A stretch of 39,963 nucleotides of DNA from assembly GCA_018819265.1 (NCBI GenBank), contig JAHJQI010000080.1:1-39963 (forward strand), written 5' to 3'. A program made the translations under genes and the position numbers. This DNA is from Alphaproteobacteria bacterium (GTDB lineage Bacteria > Pseudomonadota > Alphaproteobacteria > Rhizobiales > Hyphomicrobiaceae). How positions within the stretch are numbered: position 1 is the stretch's first letter; each line of letters opens with the position of its first letter. This document shows positions 1-7,689 of this stretch, piece after piece. The notes beneath the pieces were generated by a model. It had not been told where the DNA came from. It saw only the letters and a list, made by a program, of their open reading frames with translations, and did no database searches.

Positions 1-335
1 GCCATGCGCATGCCGAGGATCGTTCCGAGGCTGACTGGTTCACCCTCTGCGCGCCTGCGCGAAATCTCGTAGAGACCGACCGCGAATAACGGCCCGACGA
101 TCAGAAATCCGCCCGCCAGCGCGATGACGACCGACTCCCAACCGACGAATGTCAGGCCATAAGCAAGTACGATCGAAACTGCTGCGAAAACCGCGCCGTA
201 CCCGAGGCTCAACCCCGGCGTCGCAACGAGGTCTCGCCAACCAGCGGCAAACCAGTTCCACGGCGCATCGAAAACGACTGAATTCACGACATATCGCGAA
301 TAAGGTTCTCTCTCCACTCGACCTGAAGCGACCAT
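1..335 (-). CDS. DUF2189 family membrane protein, C-terminus cut by window edge
   Basis: The gene is open to the left edge on the minus strand. The translated frame contains FDAPWNWFAAGWRDL, the usual opening of DUF2189 proteins, then a hydrophobic helix pair and VGLYEISRRRAEGEPVS. That last segment matches VGLYEMSRRREQGKNVS in the divergent gene at 678-1544, so the two are paralogues. Family members are multi-helix inner-membrane proteins of unknown function. The start is uncertain. ATG at 335 has a weak GGGA upstream. ATG at 389 is in frame and would add 18 residues, but would leave almost no room for a promoter after the FNR-like box at 415-428. The missing part should hold the remaining membrane helices. 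Confidence 0.72.
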   Translation of the reverse strand, partial: MVASGRVEREPYSRYVVNSVVFDAPWNWFAAGWRDLVATPGLSLGYGAVFAAVSIVLAYGLTFVGWESVVIALAGGFLIVGPLFAVGLYEISRRRAEGEPVSLGTILGMRM

Positions 336-414
336 TGATTCCCAATCCGATGAGATAAGTCCGCCCTTCCAGAACGGCCAGACGGCCATGTAACATGCAT
401 CATGAACGGGACGA

Positions 415-428
415 TTGAGGCAGGTCAA
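415..428. promoter_or_regulatory. FNR/FixK-type box (TTGA-N6-TCAA)
   Basis: The sequence TTGAGGCAGGTCAA has the core symmetry bound by FNR/FixK/CRP-superfamily regulators in alphaproteobacteria. It lies in the divergent spacer between the two DUF2189 genes. Its centre at about 421 would fit an activator position near -41 for a transcript starting near 380 on the minus strand. A second weak inverted repeat, TCACA-N4-TGTGA, lies at 447-460. Binding is inferred from sequence only. Confidence 0.45.
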
Positions 429-677
429 TCGCGCTTTTCTTCAACCTCACACCTATGTGAAACGGGCACGCCTGATGATGGTTTAGAGTATCAATAGATC
501 GCGAATAGGCCATGGCTCGCCATTTGCGGCACTGTGGATCGCTTGTCCACCGACCCTGGTTCGCGTGTTGGAACCTCGATCGCCGAACGCGATCGACCCT
601 GTCCGTACCGTGCCAACCGAATTGACCGTCATTGGGCGGGCCCTGGCTGTTCCGACTGTGAATCAGGAGGAATGACA

Positions 678-1544
678 ATGGCCACGATTAGAAATCCCGT
701 CGAATGGAGCATGGACCGTTTGCGCCTTGCTTCCCGCCATACGGCCTCGATCGGCCGCTCACTGCAAGGTTCGCAGACAGCCGCCAGTCCACGCCCCGAA
801 GTCCGCAAGCTTATGACGGACGACCTTTGGACAGCGTTGAAGAAGGGTATTGAAGACTTTCAGGTCTTCCGCACGGACGTGTTGTTCATCTGCCTGATTT
901 ATCCGCTGATAGGCATACTGCTGGCTTGGTCAACGTTCCACTACCGCGCGCTGCCTTTGCTTGCCCCCATCGCAATCGGCTTCGCACTGCTCGGCCCGAT
1001 TGCCGCTGTCGGTCTCTACGAGATGAGCCGCCGCCGCGAACAAGGCAAAAACGTCAGCTGGATCGAAGCGTTCGCCCTGGTACGTTCGCCGTCATTCGGC
1101 GCGATTGTCGTCGTTGCATTGATCCTGGTCGGCGTATTCCTGGCATGGCTGACCGCCGCGCAGATGATCTATCAGGCGACCCTTGGCCCCGAACCACCGG
1201 CTTCGGTCGCGAAATTCATTGAGGACGTGTTCACCACGCGCGCCGGCTGGACGATGATGCTGGCCGGTGATCTCGTCGGTTTCCTGTTCGCCGTCCTTGT
1301 CCTTTCGATCTCCGTCATCACGTTTCCCATGCTGCTCGATCGCACCGTCGGCGCCGGCAGCGCCATGGCGACATCGCTTCGCGTGGTGATGAAAAATCCC
1401 GTGACGATGGCGATCTGGGGTCTGGTCGTCGCGGGCGGGCTTTTTGCCGGCATGTTGCCGCTGTTTCTCGGCCTGATCATCGTCATGCCGGTGCTTGGAC
1501 ACGCCACCTGGCACCTTTACCGGCTTGCCGTCGCGCCCGAATAG
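678..1544 (+). CDS. DUF2189 family integral membrane protein
   Basis: This encodes a 288-residue inner-membrane protein. An N-terminal soluble stretch of about 55 residues is followed by LWTALKKGIEDFQVF, the family's amphipathic entry segment, and then about six hydrophobic segments. The conserved VGLYEMSRRREQG loop lies between the first helix pair and the rest, and GHATWHLYR near the C-terminus is also typical. AGGAGG at 665-670 sits 7 nt before ATG 678, which favours this start; ATG 672 is only 1 nt from it. The biochemical role of DUF2189 is unknown. The divergent paralogue at the window edge and the FNR-like box between them suggest a respiratory or redox context, which is inference. Confidence 0.85.
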   Translation: MATIRNPVEWSMDRLRLASRHTASIGRSLQGSQTAASPRPEVRKLMTDDLWTALKKGIEDFQVFRTDVLFICLIYPLIGILLAWSTFHYRALPLLAPIAIGFALLGPIAAVGLYEMSRRREQGKNVSWIEAFALVRSPSFGAIVVVALILVGVFLAWLTAAQMIYQATLGPEPPASVAKFIEDVFTTRAGWTMMLAGDLVGFLFAVLVLSISVITFPMLLDRTVGAGSAMATSLRVVMKNPVTMAIWGLVVAGGLFAGMLPLFLGLIIVMPVLGHATWHLYRLAVAPE

Positions 1545-1634
1545 TTCGCAATCAGCCGGCATTGCCGCCAATCCGCCATACGGGCTGCGGAAACATATTG
1601 CCAAGAATTCCGGTGCAAAGGGAATCCTCGCACT

Positions 1635-1661
1635 GTGGAACACGCTTGCGCAGTGTTCCAC
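1635..1661. promoter_or_regulatory. Perfect 9-bp inverted repeat upstream of cysD
   Basis: GTGGAACAC at 1635-1643 and GTGTTCCAC at 1653-1661 are exact reverse complements separated by 9 nt. The element sits about 80 bp upstream of the transcription start predicted for cysD and about 90 bp downstream of the DUF2189 stop. It could be a regulator binding site for sulfate activation or a hairpin ending the DUF2189 transcript. There is no T-run after it, so an operator is slightly preferred. Confidence 0.45.
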
Positions 1662-1693
1662 GCCTCTCCTGCCGACCGCGCCACTTGAACAAC

Positions 1694-1722
1694 TTGGCAG
1701 CCAGCATTGAGGCCTGTAGAAC
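1694..1722 (+). promoter_or_regulatory. Putative sigma70-type promoter of cysDNC
   Basis: TTGGCA at 1694-1699 and TAGAAC at 1717-1722 are separated by 17 bp, giving a transcription start near 1729 and a leader of about 50 nt to GTG 1782. If real, it overlaps the longer cysD frame beginning at TTG 1707 and rules that start out. Confidence 0.4.
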
Positions 1723-1781
1723 CTCGCAGCGTTATTGGCGCAGCGCCAGCCACATCGGATGCAACAAACGAGCGAGGAACT

Positions 1782-2684
1782 GTGCAAAAGAGCAGGCATT
1801 TGAAGGACCTGGAAGCCGAGAGCATCCACATCCTCCGCGAAGTCGCCGGCCAGTTCGAGCGACCGGTGCTCATGTATTCGATCGGCAAGGACTCTTCTGT
1901 CCTTCTGCATCTCGCGCTGAAGGCATTCTATCCCGCCAAGCCACCCTATCCGCTGCTGCATATCGATTCGACCTGGAAGTTCCGCGAGATGATCGCCTTC
2001 CGCGACGCAATCGCCGACCGCCACGGCCTCAAATTGATCGTCCACATCAATGAGGACGGCGTCGCCGAGGGCATCGGGCCGTTTACCCACGGCAGTGCGA
2101 CCCATACCGACGTCATGAAGACGCAAGGCCTGCGCCAGGCTCTTGAGAAGTACAGGTTCGACGCGGCCATCGGCGGCGCCCGCCGCGACGAGGAAAAATC
2201 ACGCGCCAAGGAGCGCATTTTTTCGCATCGCACGGTCGACCACCGCTGGGATCCCAAGAAGCAGCGCCCGGAACTCTGGCAGACCTACAACGGACGGCTG
2301 TCGCCGGGAGAATCGATGCGGGTGTTCCCGATGTCGAACTGGACCGAGCTCGATGTGTGGGAATACATTCTCGTCGAGAACATCCCGATCGTACCACTGT
2401 ATCTCTCGGCCGAACGCCCGGTGGTTGAACGCGATGGCATGCTCATCATGGTCGACGACGAACGCATGCCGATGGCGCAAGGCGAAACGCCTCGGATGAA
2501 GCGCGTCCGATTCCGCACCCTTGGCTGCTACCCGCTGACCGGCGCCATCGAATCGCCCGCCGACTCCATCGCCGACATCGTCAACGAGATCAAAGCCGCA
2601 CGCACCTCGGAGCGTCAGGGCCGAATGATCGATCGCGATCAGATGGGCTCGATGGAGAAGAAGAAAGAAGAGGGATACTTCTGA
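1782..2684 (+). CDS. cysD: Sulfate adenylyltransferase subunit 2 (small, catalytic)
   Basis: CysD is the ATP-sulfurylase subunit that forms adenosine 5'-phosphosulfate from ATP and sulfate, acting in the cytosol with the GTPase CysN. The SIGKDSS motif of the PP-loop ATP pyrophosphatase fold lies near residue 36. The arginine-rich [15 protein letters not shown] segment and the C-terminal [10 protein letters not shown] are diagnostic of CysD. I chose GTG 1782, preceded by GAGGA, because it gives 300 residues, the normal family length. The frame opens 25 codons earlier at a TTG that overlaps the likely promoter. The TGA stop overlaps the cysNC ATG by one base, so the two are probably translationally coupled. 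Confidence 0.95.
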   Translation: MQKSRHLKDLEAESIHILREVAGQFERPVLMYSIGKDSSVLLHLALKAFYPAKPPYPLLHIDSTWKFREMIAFRDAIADRHGLKLIVHINEDGVAEGIGPFTHGSATHTDVMKTQGLRQALEKYRFDAAIGGARRDEEKSRAKERIFSHRTVDHRWDPKKQRPELWQTYNGRLSPGESMRVFPMSNWTELDVWEYILVENIPIVPLYLSAERPVVERDGMLIMVDDERMPMAQGETPRMKRVRFRTLGCYPLTGAIESPADSIADIVNEIKAARTSERQGRMIDRDQMGSMEKKKEEGYF

Positions 2685-4600
2685 TGAACGAGGTTGCAGC
2701 GCCCCCCACAACGTCGCCGGCAGGCACCGGACAGGCGACCGGCAGCGGTTCCGGGTTGCCTATCCTGCGCTTTCTCACGTGCGGCAGCGTCGACGACGGC
2801 AAGTCGACCTTGATCGGCCGCCTCCTCTACGATTGCCAGCTGATTCACGAGGACACCCTCGAAAGCCTGTCTGCGGAGAGCCTCAACTTCGGCACGACCG
2901 GCGGCGATCTCGATCTGGCCCTCCTTGTCGACGGCCTGCAGGCCGAGCGCGAACAGGGCATAACGATCGACGTCGCCTACCGCTATTTCTCGACTCCGCG
3001 GCGCAAGTTCATCGTCGCCGACACCCCCGGCCACGAGCAGTACACACGCAATATGGCGACCGGCGCGTCGCGCTGCGACGTCGCGATCATCCTCGTCGAC
3101 GCGCGCAAGGGCGTCGTCACCCAGACCCGCCGTCACAGCTGCATTGCCCACCTGCTTGGCATCGATCACGTCATCGTCGCCATCAACAAGATGGACCTTG
3201 TCGGCTTCGACCCCAGCCGGTTTGCCGGTATCGAAAAGGATTTCCGGGAGTTCGCCGGCGAACTGGGCCTCACGAGAATTACGGCAATCCCGTTGTCTGC
3301 ACTCACCGGTGACAACATCTCGTCGCGCAGCGCCAACACCCCCTGGTACGACGGCCCGACGCTCCTGGAGAAGCTCGAGACGATCGACGTTGCAGGCGCG
3401 GCGGCTTCCCTTCCCTTGCGCATGCCCGTGCAATGGGTCTGCCGCCCCGATCTCGACTTCCGCGGCTACGCCGGCACACTGGCCTCCGGCACCGTCCGCC
3501 CCGGCGACAAGGTCGTTGCATTGCCGAGCGCGCGCTCGAGCACGGTATCGCGGATCGTCACTGCCGATGGCGATCTTGACGAAGCCACCGCCGGCGATGC
3601 GGTCATGCTGACACTGGCCGACGAAATCGACATCTCGCGCGGTGACGTGATCTGCTTGACCAGCGACCGCGCCGAAGTCGCCGACCAGTTCGCCGCCGAC
3701 ATCGTCTGGATGAGCGAGCGCCCATTGCTCAAGGGTCGCCCCTACATCCTGCGCTGCGGCCAGCAGTCGACCGTTTGCCAGATCAGCGAGTTGAAGCACA
3801 AGGTCAATGTCGAGAACCTCGATCATATCGCTGCCCGGCAGCTCGAACTCAACGACATCGGCCTGTGTAACCTGACCGTCTCTAAGCCGATCGTCTTCGA
3901 CAACTATCAGGACAACCGCGAGACCGGCGGCTTCATCCTCATCGACCGGGTGACCAACGAGACGGTCGGCGCCGGCATGATCCGCTTCTCGCTGCGCCGC
4001 GCCCATAACGTGCATTGGCAGGCCGTCGACATCCACAAGGAGGCCCGCTCGACCCTGAAGCACCAGAAGGCCTGCTGCCTGTGGTTCACCGGGCTTTCGG
4101 GTTCGGGAAAATCGACAATTGCAAACCTTCTGGAAAAGCGGCTCTATGCGCAGGGTCGCCATACCTACCTGCTCGACGGCGACAACGTCCGTCACGGCCT
4201 CAACCGCGACCTCGGCTTCACCGACGCCGACCGCGTCGAGAACATCCGGCGCGTCACCGAAGTCGCCCGCCTGATGGTCGATGCCGGCCTGATCACCATC
4301 GTTTCATTCATCTCGCCGTTCCGCGCCGAACGTCGATTTGCACGCGAGCGGTTCGACGCCGCCGAGTTCCTCGAACTTTTCGTGGACACGCCGCTGGAAA
4401 TCTGCGAATCGCGCGACGCGAAGGGTCTCTACGCCAAAGCCCGTGCCGGCGACATCAAGAACTTCACGGGGATTTCCTCGCCCTACGAAGCTCCCGATGC
4501 AGCCGAGATGATTCTCCCGGGTGGCGCCAAGGCTCCGGAGGATCTCGTCGACGACATCGTCGCCTTCCTGACGGCAAGCCGCATTATCGACGAAGTCTGA
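2684..4600 (+). CDS. cysNC: Bifunctional sulfate adenylyltransferase subunit 1 / adenylylsulfate kinase
   Basis: This 638-residue fusion couples the GTPase subunit of ATP sulfurylase to APS kinase, so sulfate goes to APS and then PAPS. The CysN part has the P-loop GSVDDGKST at residues 34-42, DTPGHEQYTRNM as the G3 region and NKMD as G4, followed by EF-Tu-like beta barrels. The CysC part begins near residue 460, with a second P-loop GLSGSGKST at about 470-478 and the DGDNVRHGLNRDLGF substrate segment. The order CysN-CysC is the usual rhizobial NodQ-like arrangement. The start overlaps the cysD stop by one base. PAPS can feed cysteine synthesis or sulfotransferases; neither a sulfotransferase nor cysH is in the window. 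Confidence 0.95.
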   Translation: MNEVAAPPTTSPAGTGQATGSGSGLPILRFLTCGSVDDGKSTLIGRLLYDCQLIHEDTLESLSAESLNFGTTGGDLDLALLVDGLQAEREQGITIDVAYRYFSTPRRKFIVADTPGHEQYTRNMATGASRCDVAIILVDARKGVVTQTRRHSCIAHLLGIDHVIVAINKMDLVGFDPSRFAGIEKDFREFAGELGLTRITAIPLSALTGDNISSRSANTPWYDGPTLLEKLETIDVAGAAASLPLRMPVQWVCRPDLDFRGYAGTLASGTVRPGDKVVALPSARSSTVSRIVTADGDLDEATAGDAVMLTLADEIDISRGDVICLTSDRAEVADQFAADIVWMSERPLLKGRPYILRCGQQSTVCQISELKHKVNVENLDHIAARQLELNDIGLCNLTVSKPIVFDNYQDNRETGGFILIDRVTNETVGAGMIRFSLRRAHNVHWQAVDIHKEARSTLKHQKACCLWFTGLSGSGKSTIANLLEKRLYAQGRHTYLLDGDNVRHGLNRDLGFTDADRVENIRRVTEVARLMVDAGLITIVSFISPFRAERRFARERFDAAEFLELFVDTPLEICESRDAKGLYAKARAGDIKNFTGISSPYEAPDAAEMILPGGAKAPEDLVDDIVAFLTASRIIDEV

Positions 4601-4614
4601 ATGGGACCCCCTTG

Positions 4615-5793
4615 ATGGCGACCAGCGATGCTGACACGGCCCAACCGATAGACGACCCCGGCGAGAAACGCGCGTCGCGGGGAACGGGGCTGCTCGATCA
4701 CCTTGCCGCCATGCGGCTTGGCTCCGCGCGCCGCGCCGGCAGCGCCATCGCCGGAGTGTTCGCGTTGGTACGCAGGAATTTCTTTGGATCCTTCATTGCG
4801 ACCATTGTCCTCGCGATAACCGCACTCGGACTGAACATCCTGGCGCTGGCCGGCACCATCAAGGTTGCCTCCCTCATCATCTTCGACTGGACGCGGGCGC
4901 TGCCGATCGGCAAGGCACTCGGCATACCGCTCGATGGCGCCACCAAGACCGACATCGCCTGGATCGGCGCGGCGGTCATTCTGGCGATCTACTTTCTCGC
5001 CGGCGTCGCCAGTTTCTTTTCAAAGCGCGCCCAGTCGGCGTTGAAGGGGCGAACCGAATACATTCTCTACGACCGCTATCTGCGCCACCCGTCGTTTGAC
5101 AGCCTCCTGGGTCTAGACAACTTCCGCCCCGCAGCCGTCCGCGCGATAGCCACATACGCACGAAGCGTCCTCTCGCTTGCGCTGATCTTCGGCCTCTCGA
5201 CGCTTTGCGCGATCATCGTCCTGATTCTGGTTGTGATGTTGCCAACGCTGATCGCCATGGTCCTGATAGCGATCCTGCCGGTCCTGCTGCTCTACCTGCT
5301 GACCGGACGGCGGGCGAGCGCTGCCACGAAGCTGATTAAATCGATGGAGCAGAACCGTAATGATCTTCTCAGAACGCTGACCAGCCGCCGCAAGACGCCC
5401 GATCCCGGCAGCCATGAAGCCGCGCGCGCTGATTTCCTCAATGTGACGAAGGAAGCGGCCCGCCAGCGCATGCAGCTCAGGGGAATCCAGTCGCTCCCCG
5501 AGGCAACGCTATCCCTCGTTGCCGGAGCGGTGCTCGCAGCGGCCATCGTCGTCCTCGCCGGGATGCCCGCCAATGACGAACGCCTCATCTATCTCCTGAT
5601 CGGCTTTATCCTGATCCGCTTCCTGTTCGTCTACCTGCGCGGCACTTTTGCCAACGTCCAGTCGATCGTTCAGAACCTCGACGACATCCGCTTCGTCAAC
5701 AACACCATCCTGAGCGACGTCGTCGCCGCGGACACCATACCCCTGGCGTCAGGTGGCGACGAAGAATCCGGCGAACTCGACGAGTTGCTCTAA
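4615..5793 (+). CDS. Six-helix membrane protein resembling an ABC exporter membrane domain without ATPase
   Basis: The protein has 392 residues. A charged N-terminus of about 50 residues is followed by hydrophobic segments near 58-80, 118-138, 190-212, 214-234, 288-312 and 315-335, with a long soluble stretch near 238-290. Spacing and hydrophobicity resemble the six-helix domain of type-1 ABC exporters, and GRTEYILYDRYLRHPSFD looks like an intracellular coupling loop. There is no Walker A, signature or Walker B sequence, and no ATPase gene follows. It begins 14 bp after cysNC on the same strand and is probably cotranscribed, suggesting a link to sulfate activation or export of a sulfated product. 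I do not recognise a named family. The frame extends upstream through cysNC; ATG 4615 is the first sensible start. Confidence 0.75.
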   Translation: MATSDADTAQPIDDPGEKRASRGTGLLDHLAAMRLGSARRAGSAIAGVFALVRRNFFGSFIATIVLAITALGLNILALAGTIKVASLIIFDWTRALPIGKALGIPLDGATKTDIAWIGAAVILAIYFLAGVASFFSKRAQSALKGRTEYILYDRYLRHPSFDSLLGLDNFRPAAVRAIATYARSVLSLALIFGLSTLCAIIVLILVVMLPTLIAMVLIAILPVLLLYLLTGRRASAATKLIKSMEQNRNDLLRTLTSRRKTPDPGSHEAARADFLNVTKEAARQRMQLRGIQSLPEATLSLVAGAVLAAAIVVLAGMPANDERLIYLLIGFILIRFLFVYLRGTFANVQSIVQNLDDIRFVNNTILSDVVAADTIPLASGGDEESGELDELL

Positions 5794-5794
5794 A

Positions 5795-5884
5795 GCATGT
5801 TCAGGAAAAAGCCTGCCCCCGCGAAGGCGGGGTGAACGCGGCGTCTTGCCGAAGGCGAGCTGCACAGATGCGGTTCGAACATGC
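5795..5884. repeat. Nested palindromic intergenic element
   Basis: GCATGTTC at 5795-5802 and GAACATGC at 5877-5884 form 8-bp outer arms. Inside lies a perfect 6-bp GC hairpin, CCCCGC-GAAG-GCGGGG, at 5817-5832. The element fills most of the gap between the membrane protein stop (5793) and the convergent protease stop (5940). The layout is typical of dispersed rhizobial intergenic repeats, and it may also act as a bidirectional transcription barrier. The GGTTCGAAC here is not part of a tRNA. Confidence 0.55.
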
Positions 5885-5939
5885 GCTGAAACAAAGACCT
5901 GAGAAGCACGGCCGCAAGTGCGTGAAAAGTCAACGCGCC

Positions 5940-7424
5940 CTATAGGATCACGTCGTCCTGGTCGATCGACGTCCGGTCGACGTCGATGAGCCGCACGCTG
6001 TTGGGACCGTAGGAAATCACCGTATCCCCGCGCGAATTGACGATCGAAAGCTGGCCGAAAGCCCGCAGCCCCCCGACACCGCTGAAGTCGAGGATGTCCT
6101 CGCCGGGAGTGAAGTTCTTGAGCTGGTCATCACCCCACCGTCCGGCAAAGACCGCCCTGTCGATGCCTGCCCCGAAGACGAAAAAGTCATCGCCGCCGCC
6201 ACCATTTACGATGTCGTTGCCATCTCCCGCAAACATCCTGTCGCCGCCGCCGCCGCCATTCAATCGGTCATTGCCGGCCTGCCCCTTGAGCACATCGTTG
6301 TGTGCTCCGCCGATGAGCACGTCATCGCCGCCTGCTCCCGCTGCGACATCATGGTCACGCCCACCTATCAACCGGTCGTTGCCTCCATGACCCAGCAGAA
6401 CGTCTTTTCCATCATCGCCGCGCAGCACGTCGTTGCCCGCGTTGCCGCTCAGCCGATCATTGCCACCAAACCCGACGACGAAGTCGTCGCCGTCATTGCC
6501 GATGATCACATTGCGCACGTTGTTTCCATAGATGAAATCTCCCGCCGAACCGCCGCTCGCGTTCTCGATGGTGACGCCATTGGCGATCGTGTAGCCGCCA
6601 TAGATTCCATCCGCGCTGGAAAGACGCCCGCCGGCATACATGTCCCCGCTGCGCAGCGACGCCGCCCTCAAATCGATGGTTGACATATCGTCGCCGTCAT
6701 AGCGCATCCAATCCGACCCGCCCGCATCCCAGATGGCTTGATAGAACGTGCCGCCGTCGTTCGTCTCCGGCAGGCGATAGACGTCATTGCCCTTGTGATA
6801 GTTGTTGTTGGCGCCATAGATCTGCTGGATCGCGTAGATGTCGAAGGCCATCGGAGTTCCAGACCAGCCGTAGCCCGGCGTCACATCGGGATCGAGATTG
6901 TCGGCAACCCGCCCGTCGTTATAGCTCATGACCGTGTAAAGGCCCTGGTTGTGCCCGAACCGGCCCGTGTCGAAGGCCCCGTCGACACCGGGGAACACAC
7001 CCGAACCGCCTTCGCGGCCGTGGGAATGCGCCAGTCCGAGGCCGTGCCCGACTTCGTGGAGGATCGTTGTGAATCCGTAGCCGCCCTGTTGCAGGCCGCC
7101 CGTAGTGTTCGAAAAGTCCCAGCCGGTGCCCTCGTAGTTGAAGCGGCCTTCCTGGCGCCCACCCGAGGGGAATTCGAAGTCCGCAAGTATTCCCCCGCCA
7201 ATGATGCTGCTGTCGACATTGATGAGATAGAAATCCGCCGCCGCCGCATCCGCCGTCTGCACGAAACTGAGATTGGCTACTTTCGACCACTGCGACAGCG
7301 CGACCGTGAACTGCGCCTTTTCATAGGCGTTCCACAGGAACTGCTCATCGCTGAAATGATAGGCGACGGTATTGCTCGACAGGCGAAAGCCGCTGTCCAG
7401 CGCATCAAGATAGACGTTTGCCAT
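5940..7424 (-). CDS. Serralysin-type M10 zinc metalloprotease with RTX repeats
   Basis: This encodes a secreted calcium-dependent protease of about 494 residues. The zinc site HEVGHGLGLAH places ligands at H123, H127 and H133 with catalytic E124, and the Met-turn TVMSYND follows near M166; together these are diagnostic of the M10B family. From about residue 300 there are many GGxGxDxxx nonapeptides (for example GGNDRLSGN and GGDDVLIGG) that form a calcium-binding beta roll. A serralysin-type C-terminal domain ends in DQDDVIL, a plausible type I secretion signal. There is no N-terminal signal peptide. ATG 7424 has AAGG at suitable spacing; GTG 7451 is in frame but poorly spaced. No T1SS genes or protease inhibitor gene are nearby. 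Confidence 0.92.
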   Translation of the reverse strand: MANVYLDALDSGFRLSSNTVAYHFSDEQFLWNAYEKAQFTVALSQWSKVANLSFVQTADAAAADFYLINVDSSIIGGGILADFEFPSGGRQEGRFNYEGTGWDFSNTTGGLQQGGYGFTTILHEVGHGLGLAHSHGREGGSGVFPGVDGAFDTGRFGHNQGLYTVMSYNDGRVADNLDPDVTPGYGWSGTPMAFDIYAIQQIYGANNNYHKGNDVYRLPETNDGGTFYQAIWDAGGSDWMRYDGDDMSTIDLRAASLRSGDMYAGGRLSSADGIYGGYTIANGVTIENASGGSAGDFIYGNNVRNVIIGNDGDDFVVGFGGNDRLSGNAGNDVLRGDDGKDVLLGHGGNDRLIGGRDHDVAAGAGGDDVLIGGAHNDVLKGQAGNDRLNGGGGGDRMFAGDGNDIVNGGGGDDFFVFGAGIDRAVFAGRWGDDQLKNFTPGEDILDFSGVGGLRAFGQLSIVNSRGDTVISYGPNSVRLIDVDRTSIDQDDVIL

Positions 7425-7489
7425 TTCCCGCCCTTGGATTGCCGAGTTCACCCTTCCGCAGACAAGGACCGTGCATTGAAACCGCCTGA

Positions 7490-7527
7490 AGATGCTCTAT
7501 CCGGTCGCGTATGGTCGGATGATGCTC
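7490..7527. repeat. Dispersed palindromic repeat, copy 1
   Basis: AGATGCTCT and GATGATGCTCT flank TCGCGTATGGTCGGATGATGC (the shared part runs 7505-7525). The shared 21-mer recurs at 19716-19736 with one mismatch, inside a larger cruciform. It lies in the 265-bp gap between the deaminase stop and the protease start. The remainder of that gap shows only a C-rich tract near 7535-7560 and no other recognisable element. Confidence 0.55.
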
Positions 7528-7689
7528 TTGCTGCGCCCGCGCCCGCGCCCCGGCCCCCGCGAAATGTATCTGCGAGCCGAATCGATACATACCGCAGCCA
7601 GTCTAACCGTCAAACATTGGCAGATCTCAAAACGCGAGCGCCTGCTGCGTCATGGACACAGTAGCCGGCCAAAAAGGTTATCAAATCGT

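Noticed and set aside
40..396. Minus-strand 118-codon frame at the window edge
   Set aside because: It is arginine-rich and a shadow of the real DUF2189 frame, which is open to the edge in another phase.
1707..1781. Longer N-terminus for CysD from TTG 1707
   Set aside because: It overlaps the likely promoter, lacks a ribosome binding site and exceeds family length.
1092..2126. 344-codon antisense frame over the DUF2189 gene and cysD
   Set aside because: Composition is that of a reverse-frame shadow, and both sense genes are conserved families.
2639..4195. 518-codon antisense frame over cysNC
   Set aside because: This is a typical GC-rich shadow frame opposite a fully conserved gene; it has no domain.
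5870..5884. GGTTCGAAC as a tRNA T-loop
   Set aside because: No acceptor or anticodon arms can be formed; it is part of a palindromic element.
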